Part shown: one piece after another, positions 1 through 5,940 of the stretch | Numbering within the stretch: the first letter of the stretch is position 1 | How the letters are laid out: every line of letters begins with the position of its first letter | NCBI GenBank assembly: GCA_046484845.1 | Contig: JAWOIB010000140.1 | Span: forward strand, 1 to 9,139 | Source: DSBX01 sp046484845 | GTDB taxonomy: Bacteria; Hydrothermota; Tepidihabitantia; Tepidihabitantales; Tepidihabitantaceae | Direction: 5' to 3' | DNA: 9,139 nt | Program-made: the position numbers and the translations under genes | Notes under the pieces: model-generated | What the model saw: only the letters and a program-made list of their open reading frames with translations | What the model was told of the DNA's origin: nothing | Databases searched by the model: none

Positions 1-64
1 GGCCGATCTGTTTCTTGACCGCGTCGGCGGAATCGATATTGACACCGGCATCAGCGTAGCGCAC
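1..64 (-). CDS. purM: Phosphoribosylformylglycinamidine cyclo-ligase, N-terminal fragment cut by the window edge
   Basis: Only the first 21 codons are inside the window, running off base 1. Read on the minus strand from a GTG at 64-62 they give MRYADAGVNIDSADAVKKQI followed by G. The string YADAGVNID plus a following acidic/alanine segment and KKQI is the usual opening of PurM (family pattern roughly Y-x-DAGVDID...). PurM is the cytosolic purine enzyme that closes the imidazole ring, turning FGAM into AIR with ATP. The GTG is chosen because the conserved block begins two residues later and a -10-like box ends five bases upstream. TTG codons at 91-89 and 97-95 are in frame but lie in the predicted promoter. 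The gene lies 51 bases after the DUF192 gene, in the same frame, on the same strand. The call rests on a short stretch, but the motif is distinctive. Confidence 0.82.
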   Translation of the reverse strand, partial: MRYADAGVNIDSADAVKKQIG

Positions 65-106
65 GCAGGAATCTAGCCCGGCGGTCGGCAAAGTCAAGAA
101 TCGCGG
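65..106 (-). promoter_or_regulatory. Predicted purM promoter, apparently giving a leaderless mRNA
   Basis: On the minus strand a TTGACT box (97-92) is followed by 16 bases and TAGATT (75-70). Only five bases separate the -10 box from the GTG start at 64. With a normal 6-8 base discriminator, transcription would begin at or next to the start codon. No Shine-Dalgarno sequence precedes the GTG. The octamer CCGCGATT (106-99) sits just upstream of the -35 box. This is a prediction from spacing and consensus only. Confidence 0.5.
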
Positions 107-115
107 GCGCCGGGT

Positions 116-649
116 TCAGCGGGGGATGCCGTGGATGGTGTCGCCGACGCGGGCGCCGGCCGCCGCGAACCAGCCGAGGTTGGCCTCGACCGCGTACCGG
201 GCCGGCCGGGCGGAGTGGTAGCCGGTGGTCGTATCGTGCGGGGCCATGCGCTGGATGTCCACGATGACCCCGGCGTCGTCGGCGAACGCGATGTCGAGGG
301 GAATCCAGGTGTTCTTCATCCAGAACCCGAGGTGTTCGAGCGAGTCGAACACGAACAGCATGCCGGAGTCCGGGGCGAGGCTCGCCCGGAACATCAGGCC
401 GAGCGCCCGCTCTTCGGGCTCGCGCACGACCTCGACATCGAGGCGGCGGTCGCGGATGGTGAGGCTGACCCCGGGTGCGGCACCGGCAGGGGCTTCAGGG
501 GCCTCGGCGGCGGGCCGGGCCGCCTCCCGGCCGTGTCCCGCATGCCCGGCGGTCGGCTGGGCGCCGCAGGAGAGGGCGAGGATGCCGAGGAGCGAGGCGG
601 CGATGACCCGGCGGCGCGAAGAAGTGGTGCCCGCGGTTCCGGGGCTCAT
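116..649 (-). CDS. DUF192 family envelope protein, probable lipoprotein
   Basis: The 177-residue product starts with a basic stretch (SRRRV, about residues 11-15) and a hydrophobic segment ending LALSC with Cys28. This looks like a lipoprotein signal peptide, although the lipobox is imperfect because alanine is at -3. A low-complexity Ala/Pro/Glu linker with a GHAGHG element (about 35-60) leads into the DUF192 domain (about 62-177). Family marks seen are GLMFR, GMLFVFDS, FWMKNTWIPLDI, and the later IQRMAPHD and YAVEANLGW blocks. DUF192 proteins are small, often exported beta-rich proteins with no firmly established biochemical role, so no reaction is assigned. The ATG (649-647) overlaps the glyS stop by four bases (ATGA), and no strong ribosome site is seen, which fits translational coupling to glyS. 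The family assignment is firm and the lipoprotein call is an inference. Confidence 0.88.
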   Translation of the reverse strand: MSPGTAGTTSSRRRVIAASLLGILALSCGAQPTAGHAGHGREAARPAAEAPEAPAGAAPGVSLTIRDRRLDVEVVREPEERALGLMFRASLAPDSGMLFVFDSLEHLGFWMKNTWIPLDIAFADDAGVIVDIQRMAPHDTTTGYHSARPARYAVEANLGWFAAAGARVGDTIHGIPR

Positions 650-2739
650 TGACCGCCGGCGTCGCCCTCGATGACGATCCGGGAGAGGTCCGCCACCCGG
701 CGGAACAGGTCGCGGACCGCGAGCAGCAGCCGGAGCCGGTTGGCGCGGACCGTCTCGTCCTTGTCCATCACCAGCACATCATCGAAGAGCTGGTCGATGG
801 CCGGGCGGAGTTCGAGCAGGGTTTCCAGCGCCGGGCCGTAGTCGTGTTCCCGGGCCAGTTCCTCGATGCGCCGGGCGCGCTCGCCGGCCTGCTGCCAGAG
901 CCCGCGCTCCGCGTCCGCGGCGAACCGGGCCGGGTCGGGCGGGCCGGTGACATCCTGGCCGCGCAGGATGTTGGCGACCCGCTTCTGGCCGACGATGAGC
1001 GGCTCGAAGCCGGGGCGCTCCCGGAACGCGACCAGCGCGCGGGCCGCGGCCAGCGCGGCGAGGGGCAGATCCGGGTGCGCGGCGAGCACCGCGTCCGCGA
1101 CATCATAGGGCACGCCGCGGTCGGCGAGGGCCTGGGTCGCGCGCTCGATGAAGAAGCCGGGCAGGAGTTCGGGCGAGCGGTTGCTGAAAGCGGCGAGCAG
1201 CCCGACCGCGGTTTCCCGGAGTCGGGCGAGGTCGACCGGGAGCCGGTGCTCGAGAATGACGGTGAAGATGCCGGCGGCCTGGCGCCTGAGCGCGAACGGG
1301 TCCTCGGAGCCGGTGGGAACCCGGCCGGCGAGGAAGCCGGCCACGATGTTGTCGGTCTTGTCGGCGATGCCCAGCAGGGCGCCGGCCCGGGTCGCGGGCA
1401 GCCGGTCGCCGGCCGCGGCCGGCAGGTACTGCTCGCTGATGGCGTCCGCGACCTCGGCGGGTTCGCCCTGGAGCCGGGCGTAGATGCCGCCGATGCGGCC
1501 CTGCAGCGAGGTGAATTCCTTCTCGCGGACCATGTTGGTGAGCAGGTCGGCCTTGGCGAGCTCGGCCGCGCGGTCGAGCAGGGCCGGGTCAACGCCGCCG
1601 ACCTGCGTGCCGAGCAGCCGGCAGAGCGCGCGGAGTCGGGTGGTCTTGTCGTGGTAGCTGCCCATGCCCTCGAACCAGGTCACCCGCCGCTCTTCCTCGA
1701 CCAGTTCGGCCAGCGGCCGCTTGATGTCCGCCTCGTGGAAGAACCGGGCGTCCCGGAGCCGGGACTCGACCGCCCGCTCGAGCCAGCGGCCGACGGACCC
1801 GGTATCGCAGCCCGGGGTGTCGGCGACGCCGACGAAACAGGGCAGCAGCTCGTCCGGCTTTCCCGGCCGGCTGACCGCGAAGCAGCGCTGGTGCATCTTC
1901 AGCGCGGTGACCAGCACCGGCGCGGGCAGGCCCAGGTGCGCCGGGTCGAGCCGGCAGCGCAGCGCGACCGGGGATTCGGTAATCGCGACGGTTTCTTCGA
2001 GCAGTTCCGGGTCGAGGACCGGTTCGCCGCCGACCTCGGCCGCGAGCCGGGTGACCGCTTCGACCAGCAGCGCGCGCCGGCGTTCCGGGTCGGCGACGAC
2101 TCCCCGGTCGGCGAGCCGGGGTTCGTATGCGAGGGCGGATTCGAGTTCGAGCGGCCCGCCGGCGCCGCGCCCGGCATCGGTCAGCCGGTCGGCGGTCAGC
2201 CCGGCGAAACTGAAGGGCACGGGGTCGGAACCGAGCAGGCAGACGAGCCGGCGCACCGGCCGGGCGAACCGGGTCCGGTCCCCGCGCCAGCGCATGCTGC
2301 GCGGGAAGGGCAGGCCGGCGATGAGCGCGGGCAGGCCGGTGGCGAGCAGTTCCGCGGCCCGGACCGGGGGCTCGGCGCGGCGCAGGAAGACGTACTCGCC
2401 GCGCGGGGTGTCCTTGACGTACAGGTCGGCGACGGTGCGGCTGTTGGCGCGGCTGAAGCCCTCGGCGGTGCGGGTCGGCCGGCCCTCGGCGTCGAAGGCG
2501 GCCCGGCGCGGCGGGCCCTGGAGCTCGACCTCGCGGCCCGGGCGCTCCGGGGCGACGCTCTCGAACAGCACCGCCAGCCGGCGCGGGGTCGCGAAGGTCC
2601 GGGCCGGGCCGGGCGCGAGCCCGGCGGCCGCCAGGTGCTCGCGCAGGCGGCGTTCCAGCTCGGCGACGGTCGGCGCGAGGAAGGCGGGCGGCAGCTCCTC
2701 GGTGCCGATTTCGAGCAGCAGCGGCAGGCGTTCCGACAT
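646..2739 (-). CDS. glyS: Glycyl-tRNA synthetase beta subunit
   Basis: This is the beta chain of the bacterial alpha2-beta2 glycyl-tRNA synthetase. It binds and positions tRNA-Gly while the alpha chain (GlyQ) carries the class II catalytic core. The 697-residue product is the usual beta length, so it is not a fused alpha-beta protein. It opens MSERLPLLLEIGTEELPPAF, the family hallmark. Further recognisable blocks are LKMHQRCFAV, GMGSYHDKTTRL, LGIADKTDNIVAGF, PTGSEDPFALRR and, near the C-terminus (about residues 652-690), VMDKDETVRANRLRLL...LFRRVADLSRI, the anticodon-binding region. The ATG at 2739 is preferred over an in-frame TTG at 2805, because the extra 22 residues are unlike the family and would overlap the promoter. 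It is first in a minus-strand unit with the DUF192 gene. glyQ, often directly upstream, is not in this window; the upstream neighbour is divergent. Confidence 0.97.
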   Translation of the reverse strand: MSERLPLLLEIGTEELPPAFLAPTVAELERRLREHLAAAGLAPGPARTFATPRRLAVLFESVAPERPGREVELQGPPRRAAFDAEGRPTRTAEGFSRANSRTVADLYVKDTPRGEYVFLRRAEPPVRAAELLATGLPALIAGLPFPRSMRWRGDRTRFARPVRRLVCLLGSDPVPFSFAGLTADRLTDAGRGAGGPLELESALAYEPRLADRGVVADPERRRALLVEAVTRLAAEVGGEPVLDPELLEETVAITESPVALRCRLDPAHLGLPAPVLVTALKMHQRCFAVSRPGKPDELLPCFVGVADTPGCDTGSVGRWLERAVESRLRDARFFHEADIKRPLAELVEEERRVTWFEGMGSYHDKTTRLRALCRLLGTQVGGVDPALLDRAAELAKADLLTNMVREKEFTSLQGRIGGIYARLQGEPAEVADAISEQYLPAAAGDRLPATRAGALLGIADKTDNIVAGFLAGRVPTGSEDPFALRRQAAGIFTVILEHRLPVDLARLRETAVGLLAAFSNRSPELLPGFFIERATQALADRGVPYDVADAVLAAHPDLPLAALAAARALVAFRERPGFEPLIVGQKRVANILRGQDVTGPPDPARFAADAERGLWQQAGERARRIEELAREHDYGPALETLLELRPAIDQLFDDVLVMDKDETVRANRLRLLLAVRDLFRRVADLSRIVIEGDAGGQ

Positions 2740-2774
2740 CGCCGGGATGATACACGAGTAATCGCGGATGTCGA
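2740..2774 (-). promoter_or_regulatory. Predicted glyS promoter, apparently giving a leaderless mRNA
   Basis: On the minus strand TCGACA (2774-2769) is separated by 16 bases from TATCAT (2752-2747), and the ATG begins seven bases further on at 2739. Transcription would start at or one base before the ATG, and there is no Shine-Dalgarno sequence. The octamer CCGCGATT (2767-2760) lies in the spacer. Predicted from consensus and spacing only. Confidence 0.5.
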
Positions 2775-2800
2775 ATCCCGGGCGCGGCCACGCCGCGATT
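2760..2800. repeat. 8-bp perfect inverted repeat between divergent promoters, candidate operator
   Basis: AATCGCGG (2760-2767) and its exact reverse complement CCGCGATT (2793-2800) are separated by 25 bases, about 33 bases centre to centre or roughly three helical turns. One arm falls in the spacer of the glyS promoter. The other overlaps the first two bases of the -35 box of the plus-strand promoter. A protein bound to both arms could therefore affect both transcripts. The spacing is too wide for a typical hairpin terminator, and a DNA-binding site is the more natural reading. No regulator is proven. Confidence 0.4.
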
Positions 2801-2842
2801 GACAATCTACCGGTCTTGTGCTAATTTCTCGCCGAGGATGAG
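2799..2842 (+). promoter_or_regulatory. Predicted promoter and ribosome site of the plus-strand operon
   Basis: A consensus TTGACA (2799-2804), a 17-base spacer ending TGTGC, and TAATTT (2822-2827) make a good housekeeping-sigma promoter with an extended -10 (TGC before the hexamer). The predicted start near 2834 leaves a leader of only about nine bases. GAGG (2834-2837) lies five bases before the ATG at 2843. Unlike the minus-strand promoters in the window, this one has room for a ribosome site, though barely. Confidence 0.65.
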
Positions 2843-3415
2843 ATGAAGCGTTCATATCGACACTGGTCACGAGACGAAGTCGTGCGCGAGATCCGCAAGC
2901 TGGCCGAGCGCGGCGCGGCGCTGAATTCCGGTCACATCGCCCGGGAGCACCCGGCGCTGGCCTACGCCGCCCGGAAGTACGTGGGCAACTGGGAGAAGGC
3001 GGTCACCGCCGCCGGGCTGGATTACGACAAGATCCGGCGCAAGCGGTTCTGGAACCGCCGGCGGATCGTCGAGCGCATCCGGGAACTGGCGGCCGCGAAC
3101 GAGCCGCTCTACGTCAGCTTCGCCGAGCGCAACTACCGCGGGCTGGTCGGGGCGGCGACGATGCATTACGGCTCCTGGCGGCGGGCGATTCACGCCGCCG
3201 GGCTGGACTACGGCAAGGTCAGGCGCCAGCGCGAGTGGTCGAAGAAGGAGATCATCCGCGAAATCCGCGGGCTGCGGGCGGAGGGCGTCAAGCTTTCGAC
3301 CACGATCGCGGTCCGGACGAAGTCCCGGCGTCTGCACGCGGCCGCGGTGCGCTACTTCGGGAGCTGGGCCGAGGCGATGCGCGCGGCGCGGCTGGAAAGG
3401 CTGCTGGAAAAATGA
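2843..3415 (+). CDS. Three-repeat basic protein resembling the homing-endonuclease-associated (HNH) repeat
   Basis: The 190-residue protein is built almost entirely of three tandem copies of a 62-residue module: residues 8-69, 70-131 and 132-190. Trp at 8, 70 and 132 opens each copy, followed by a helix of the form [D/R/K]-x-[I/V]-[V/I]-x-x-I-R-x-L. A second Trp at 50, 112 and 174 sits in a G[N/S]W..A...A motif. Copies 1 and 2 then close with AAGLDY and a run of Arg/Lys (KIRRKRF, KVRRQRE); copy 3 ends shortened with AARLERLLEK. This pattern resembles the Pfam homing-endonuclease-associated repeat, thought to be a small helical nucleic-acid-binding unit. No HNH, LAGLIDADG or GIY-YIG nuclease motif is present, so it is not itself a homing endonuclease. 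Strong basic charge favours DNA or RNA binding. It opens the operon, and its TGA overlaps the purD ATG (ATGA at 3412-3415). Composition matches the neighbours, with no sign of recent transfer. Regulator function is an inference. Confidence 0.8.
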   Translation: MKRSYRHWSRDEVVREIRKLAERGAALNSGHIAREHPALAYAARKYVGNWEKAVTAAGLDYDKIRRKRFWNRRRIVERIRELAAANEPLYVSFAERNYRGLVGAATMHYGSWRRAIHAAGLDYGKVRRQREWSKKEIIREIRGLRAEGVKLSTTIAVRTKSRRLHAAAVRYFGSWAEAMRAARLERLLEK

Positions 3416-4680
3416 GAATCCTGATCGTCGGTTCGGGCGGGCGCGAGCACGCGCTGGCCTGGAAGCTGGCGCAGCATCACCGCGAGCTCTGGTGCGCGCC
3501 GGGCAACGCGGGCACCGCGGGGCTCGCCACCAACGTCCGGCTCGATCCGCACGACGCGGACGGCCTGGCGGCGTTCTGCGAGCGGGAGCGGGTGGACCTG
3601 ACCGTGGTCGGGCCGGAGGCGCCGCTGGTCGCGGGGCTGGCGGACCGGTTCGCGGCCCGGGGGCTGAAGGTGTTCGGGCCGGTCGCGGCCGCGGCCCGGC
3701 TCGAGGGCGACAAAGTCTTCGCCAAGGAGCTGATGGCGGAGGCGGGCATCCCGACCGCGGCGTTCGCGGTGTTCGACGATTTCGAGCAGGCCCGGACCCA
3801 CGCGCGCAGCCAGCGCTACCCATTGGTCGTCAAGGCCGCGGGGCTGGCCGCGGGCAAGGGCGTCATCATCTGCCCGGAGCCGGCGGACGCGGAGCGGGCG
3901 CTGGTGCAGATGATGCGGGGCGAGGCTTTCGGCCCGGCCGGCCAGCGGGTGGTCATCGAGGAATTCCTGGCCGGGGAGGAAGCGTCGGTCATCGGGCTGT
4001 GCGACGGCCGGGTCATCCGGTGCCTGGCCCCGTCGCAGGACCACAAGCGGCTGCTGGACGGCGACGCGGGTCCGAACACCGGCGGGATGGGCGCGTACGC
4101 GCCGGCGCCGGTGGTGACCGCGGAAGTCGAACAGGCGGTCGAGGAGCAGGTGTTCCGGCCGCTGCTGGCCGCGTTCGAGCGCCAGGGCATCGAGTACCGC
4201 GGGGCGATTTACGCCGGGATAATCATCACCGACCGCGGGCTGCGCGTGCTCGAGTTCAACTGCCGGTTCGGCGACCCGGAGACGCAGGCGCTGCTGCCCC
4301 TGCTCGAGGGCGACCTGGGCGAGCTCTGCCTGGCCTGCTGCGAGGGCCGGCTGGGTGCGGTGGAACTGCGCCGGTCGGACGCGCACGCGCTCTGCGTGGT
4401 AATGGCTTCGGGCGGCTACCCGGGCAGCGTCCGCAAGGGTTTGCCGATCACCGGCGAGCTGGCCGGCGGCGAGGGCGTGGTCGTGTTCCACGCCGGCACG
4501 AAGCAGGACGGCGGGCTGCTGGTGACCGCGGGCGGCCGGGTGCTGGGCGTCACCGGCACCGGGGCGAGCCTGGTCGAGGCGCGCGCGCGGGCCTACGCCG
4601 CGGTGGCGGGCATCAGCTTCGACGGCCGCCAGTACCGTTCCGACATCGGCCAGCGCGGGCTGGCGCGGCACGAGGCCTGA
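3412..4680 (+). CDS. purD: Phosphoribosylamine--glycine ligase (GAR synthetase)
   Basis: This ATP-grasp enzyme performs the second step of de novo purine synthesis, joining glycine to 5-phosphoribosylamine to give GAR. The 422-residue length is normal for a monofunctional bacterial PurD. It begins MRILIVGSGGREHALAWKL (N-terminal substrate-binding domain). The next blocks are VVGPEAPLVAGL (66-75) and FGP...LEGDKVFAKELM. The ATP-grasp part has VVKAAGLAAGKGV (139-151), IEEFLAGEEASV, PSQDHKRLLDGDAGPNTGGMGAYAP and the signature RFGDPETQ (285-292). The ATG at 3412 is chosen because the conserved protein begins there; the reading frame stays open upstream only inside the preceding gene. A four-base overlap with that gene suggests coupled translation. 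The next gene follows after 78 bases with its own ribosome site. purM, another enzyme of the same pathway, lies on the opposite strand at the window edge. Confidence 0.97.
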   Translation: MRILIVGSGGREHALAWKLAQHHRELWCAPGNAGTAGLATNVRLDPHDADGLAAFCERERVDLTVVGPEAPLVAGLADRFAARGLKVFGPVAAAARLEGDKVFAKELMAEAGIPTAAFAVFDDFEQARTHARSQRYPLVVKAAGLAAGKGVIICPEPADAERALVQMMRGEAFGPAGQRVVIEEFLAGEEASVIGLCDGRVIRCLAPSQDHKRLLDGDAGPNTGGMGAYAPAPVVTAEVEQAVEEQVFRPLLAAFERQGIEYRGAIYAGIIITDRGLRVLEFNCRFGDPETQALLPLLEGDLGELCLACCEGRLGAVELRRSDAHALCVVMASGGYPGSVRKGLPITGELAGGEGVVVFHAGTKQDGGLLVTAGGRVLGVTGTGASLVEARARAYAAVAGISFDGRQYRSDIGQRGLARHEA

Positions 4681-4758
4681 AGACCGAAGATGCGACCGGA
4701 CGACGACCCCGGGCGGCCGACCGGCCGGCAGCGGGCGAACACAACCATGGAGGTCTGA

Positions 4759-5910
4759 ATGGAGTACTTCTTCACCGAAACGCAGCAGGAAATCCGCAGT
4801 CTCGCCCGCCGGTTCGCGGTCGAGAAGATGAAGCCGGTGCGGGCGGAGCTGGACAGGACCGGCGAGTTCCCGCACGAGCTGATGAAGGAGCTGGGCGAGC
4901 TCGGACTGATGGGCGTGTACATCCCGGAGGAATATGGCGGGCTCGGCGGCGGGATCATGGAGATGTGCATCGTGGTCGAGGAGTTATGCCGGATTGACGG
5001 GGCGGCCGGGCTGTGCTACGCGGCCTGCGGGCTGGGCACCTACCCGATCATCCTCGGCGGCACCGAGGAACAGAAGCAGAAGTACCTGCCCCGGCTGGCG
5101 GCGGGCGAGATCGCGGGCTTCGGCATTACCGAGGCGATGGCCGGCTCCGACGCCTCCAACGTCAAGACCACCGCCCGGAAGGACGGCGACCATTATGTCC
5201 TGAACGGCACCAAGCAGTTCATCACCAACGGCAGCGTCGCGAAGATCTACTCGGTCATCGCCTCGACCAACCCGAAGAAGGGCGCGCGCGGGCTGTCGGC
5301 GTTCATCATCGAGGACGGCACGCCCGGGTTCAGTTTCGGCAAGCTCGAGGACAAGATGGGCATCCGCTGCTCGAAGACCTCGGAGCTGGTGTTCGAGGAC
5401 TGCCGGGTGCCGGCGGACCAGCTCATCGGCGGCAAGGAAGGCTACGGGTTCATCCACACGATGAAGACCTTCGACCGGACCCGGCCGGGGGTCGGGGCGC
5501 AGGCGCTGGGCATCGCCCAGGGCGCGCTGGACGAGTCGGTCGAATACGCCAGGACGCGCATCCAGTTCGACCAGCCGATAGCCAGCTTCCAGGCGGTGCA
5601 ACTGATGCTGGCGGACATGGCGATCCAGGTCGAGGCCTCGCGGGCGCTGATCTACGAGGCGGCGCGGGCGATCGACGCCGGGATGAAGAACGCGGCGGGT
5701 GTCGCCTCGATGGCCAAGGTACTGGCCTCGGACACCGCGATGAAGGTGACGACCGACGCGGTGCAGGTGTTCGGCGGGTACGGCTACATGCGCGAGTACC
5801 CGGTCGAGAAGATGATGCGCGACGCCAAGATCACCCAGATTTACGAAGGCACCAACCAGATCCAGCGGCTGGTCATCGCGTCGGAGCTGGTCAAAGGCAC
5901 GGTCTGGTAG
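4759..5910 (+). CDS. Acyl-CoA dehydrogenase (short-chain/butyryl-type family)
   Basis: A 383-residue FAD enzyme, the full length of the family, that oxidises an acyl-CoA to the trans-2-enoyl-CoA and passes electrons to ETF. Features in order: helical N-terminal domain (1-115); GITEAMAGSDASN (122-134), which fits the first family signature; a beta domain with TNGSVAKIY and DKMGIRCSKTSELVFEDCRVP (198-218); and a helical C-terminal domain with RIQFDQPIASFQAVQ, QVFGGYGYMREYPVEKMMRDAK and IYEGTNQIQR (361-370). Glu363 aligns with the catalytic base of short- and medium-chain enzymes. Exact chain-length preference cannot be read from sequence. GGAGG (4749-4753) precedes the ATG by five bases. No ETF, thiolase or hydratase gene is in the window, so its pathway (fatty-acid, branched-chain or aromatic degradation) is open. 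It sits between purD and lpdA in the same direction. Confidence 0.95.
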   Translation: MEYFFTETQQEIRSLARRFAVEKMKPVRAELDRTGEFPHELMKELGELGLMGVYIPEEYGGLGGGIMEMCIVVEELCRIDGAAGLCYAACGLGTYPIILGGTEEQKQKYLPRLAAGEIAGFGITEAMAGSDASNVKTTARKDGDHYVLNGTKQFITNGSVAKIYSVIASTNPKKGARGLSAFIIEDGTPGFSFGKLEDKMGIRCSKTSELVFEDCRVPADQLIGGKEGYGFIHTMKTFDRTRPGVGAQALGIAQGALDESVEYARTRIQFDQPIASFQAVQLMLADMAIQVEASRALIYEAARAIDAGMKNAAGVASMAKVLASDTAMKVTTDAVQVFGGYGYMREYPVEKMMRDAKITQIYEGTNQIQRLVIASELVKGTVW

Positions 5911-5940
5911 CGGGAAGCCGCGGCACCGGGAGGTGAACTG

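Noticed and set aside
2..76. C-terminal end of a plus-strand gene at the left edge
   Set aside because: The frame is open to a TAG at 74-76, but the minus strand of the same bases reads as the PurM N-terminus, which is a recognisable motif.
649..2802. A 717-codon open frame on the plus strand opposite glyS
   Set aside because: It mirrors glyS; long antisense frames are routine at this GC content. Its translation has no recognisable domain, while glyS matches its family end to end.
2740..2805. A longer glyS start at a TTG (2805)
   Set aside because: Adds 22 residues absent from the family and would lie across the predicted promoter; the ATG at 2739 begins the conserved N-terminus.
2843..3415. 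Homing endonuclease or selfish element
   Set aside because: No nuclease motif, no intron or intein context, composition like the neighbours, and an orderly overlap with purD.
4714..4727. Hairpin CGGCC-GACC-GGCCG after purD as a terminator
   Set aside because: Short stem, no T-run, and such G/C palindromes are expected in this composition; the next gene follows in the same direction within 78 bases.
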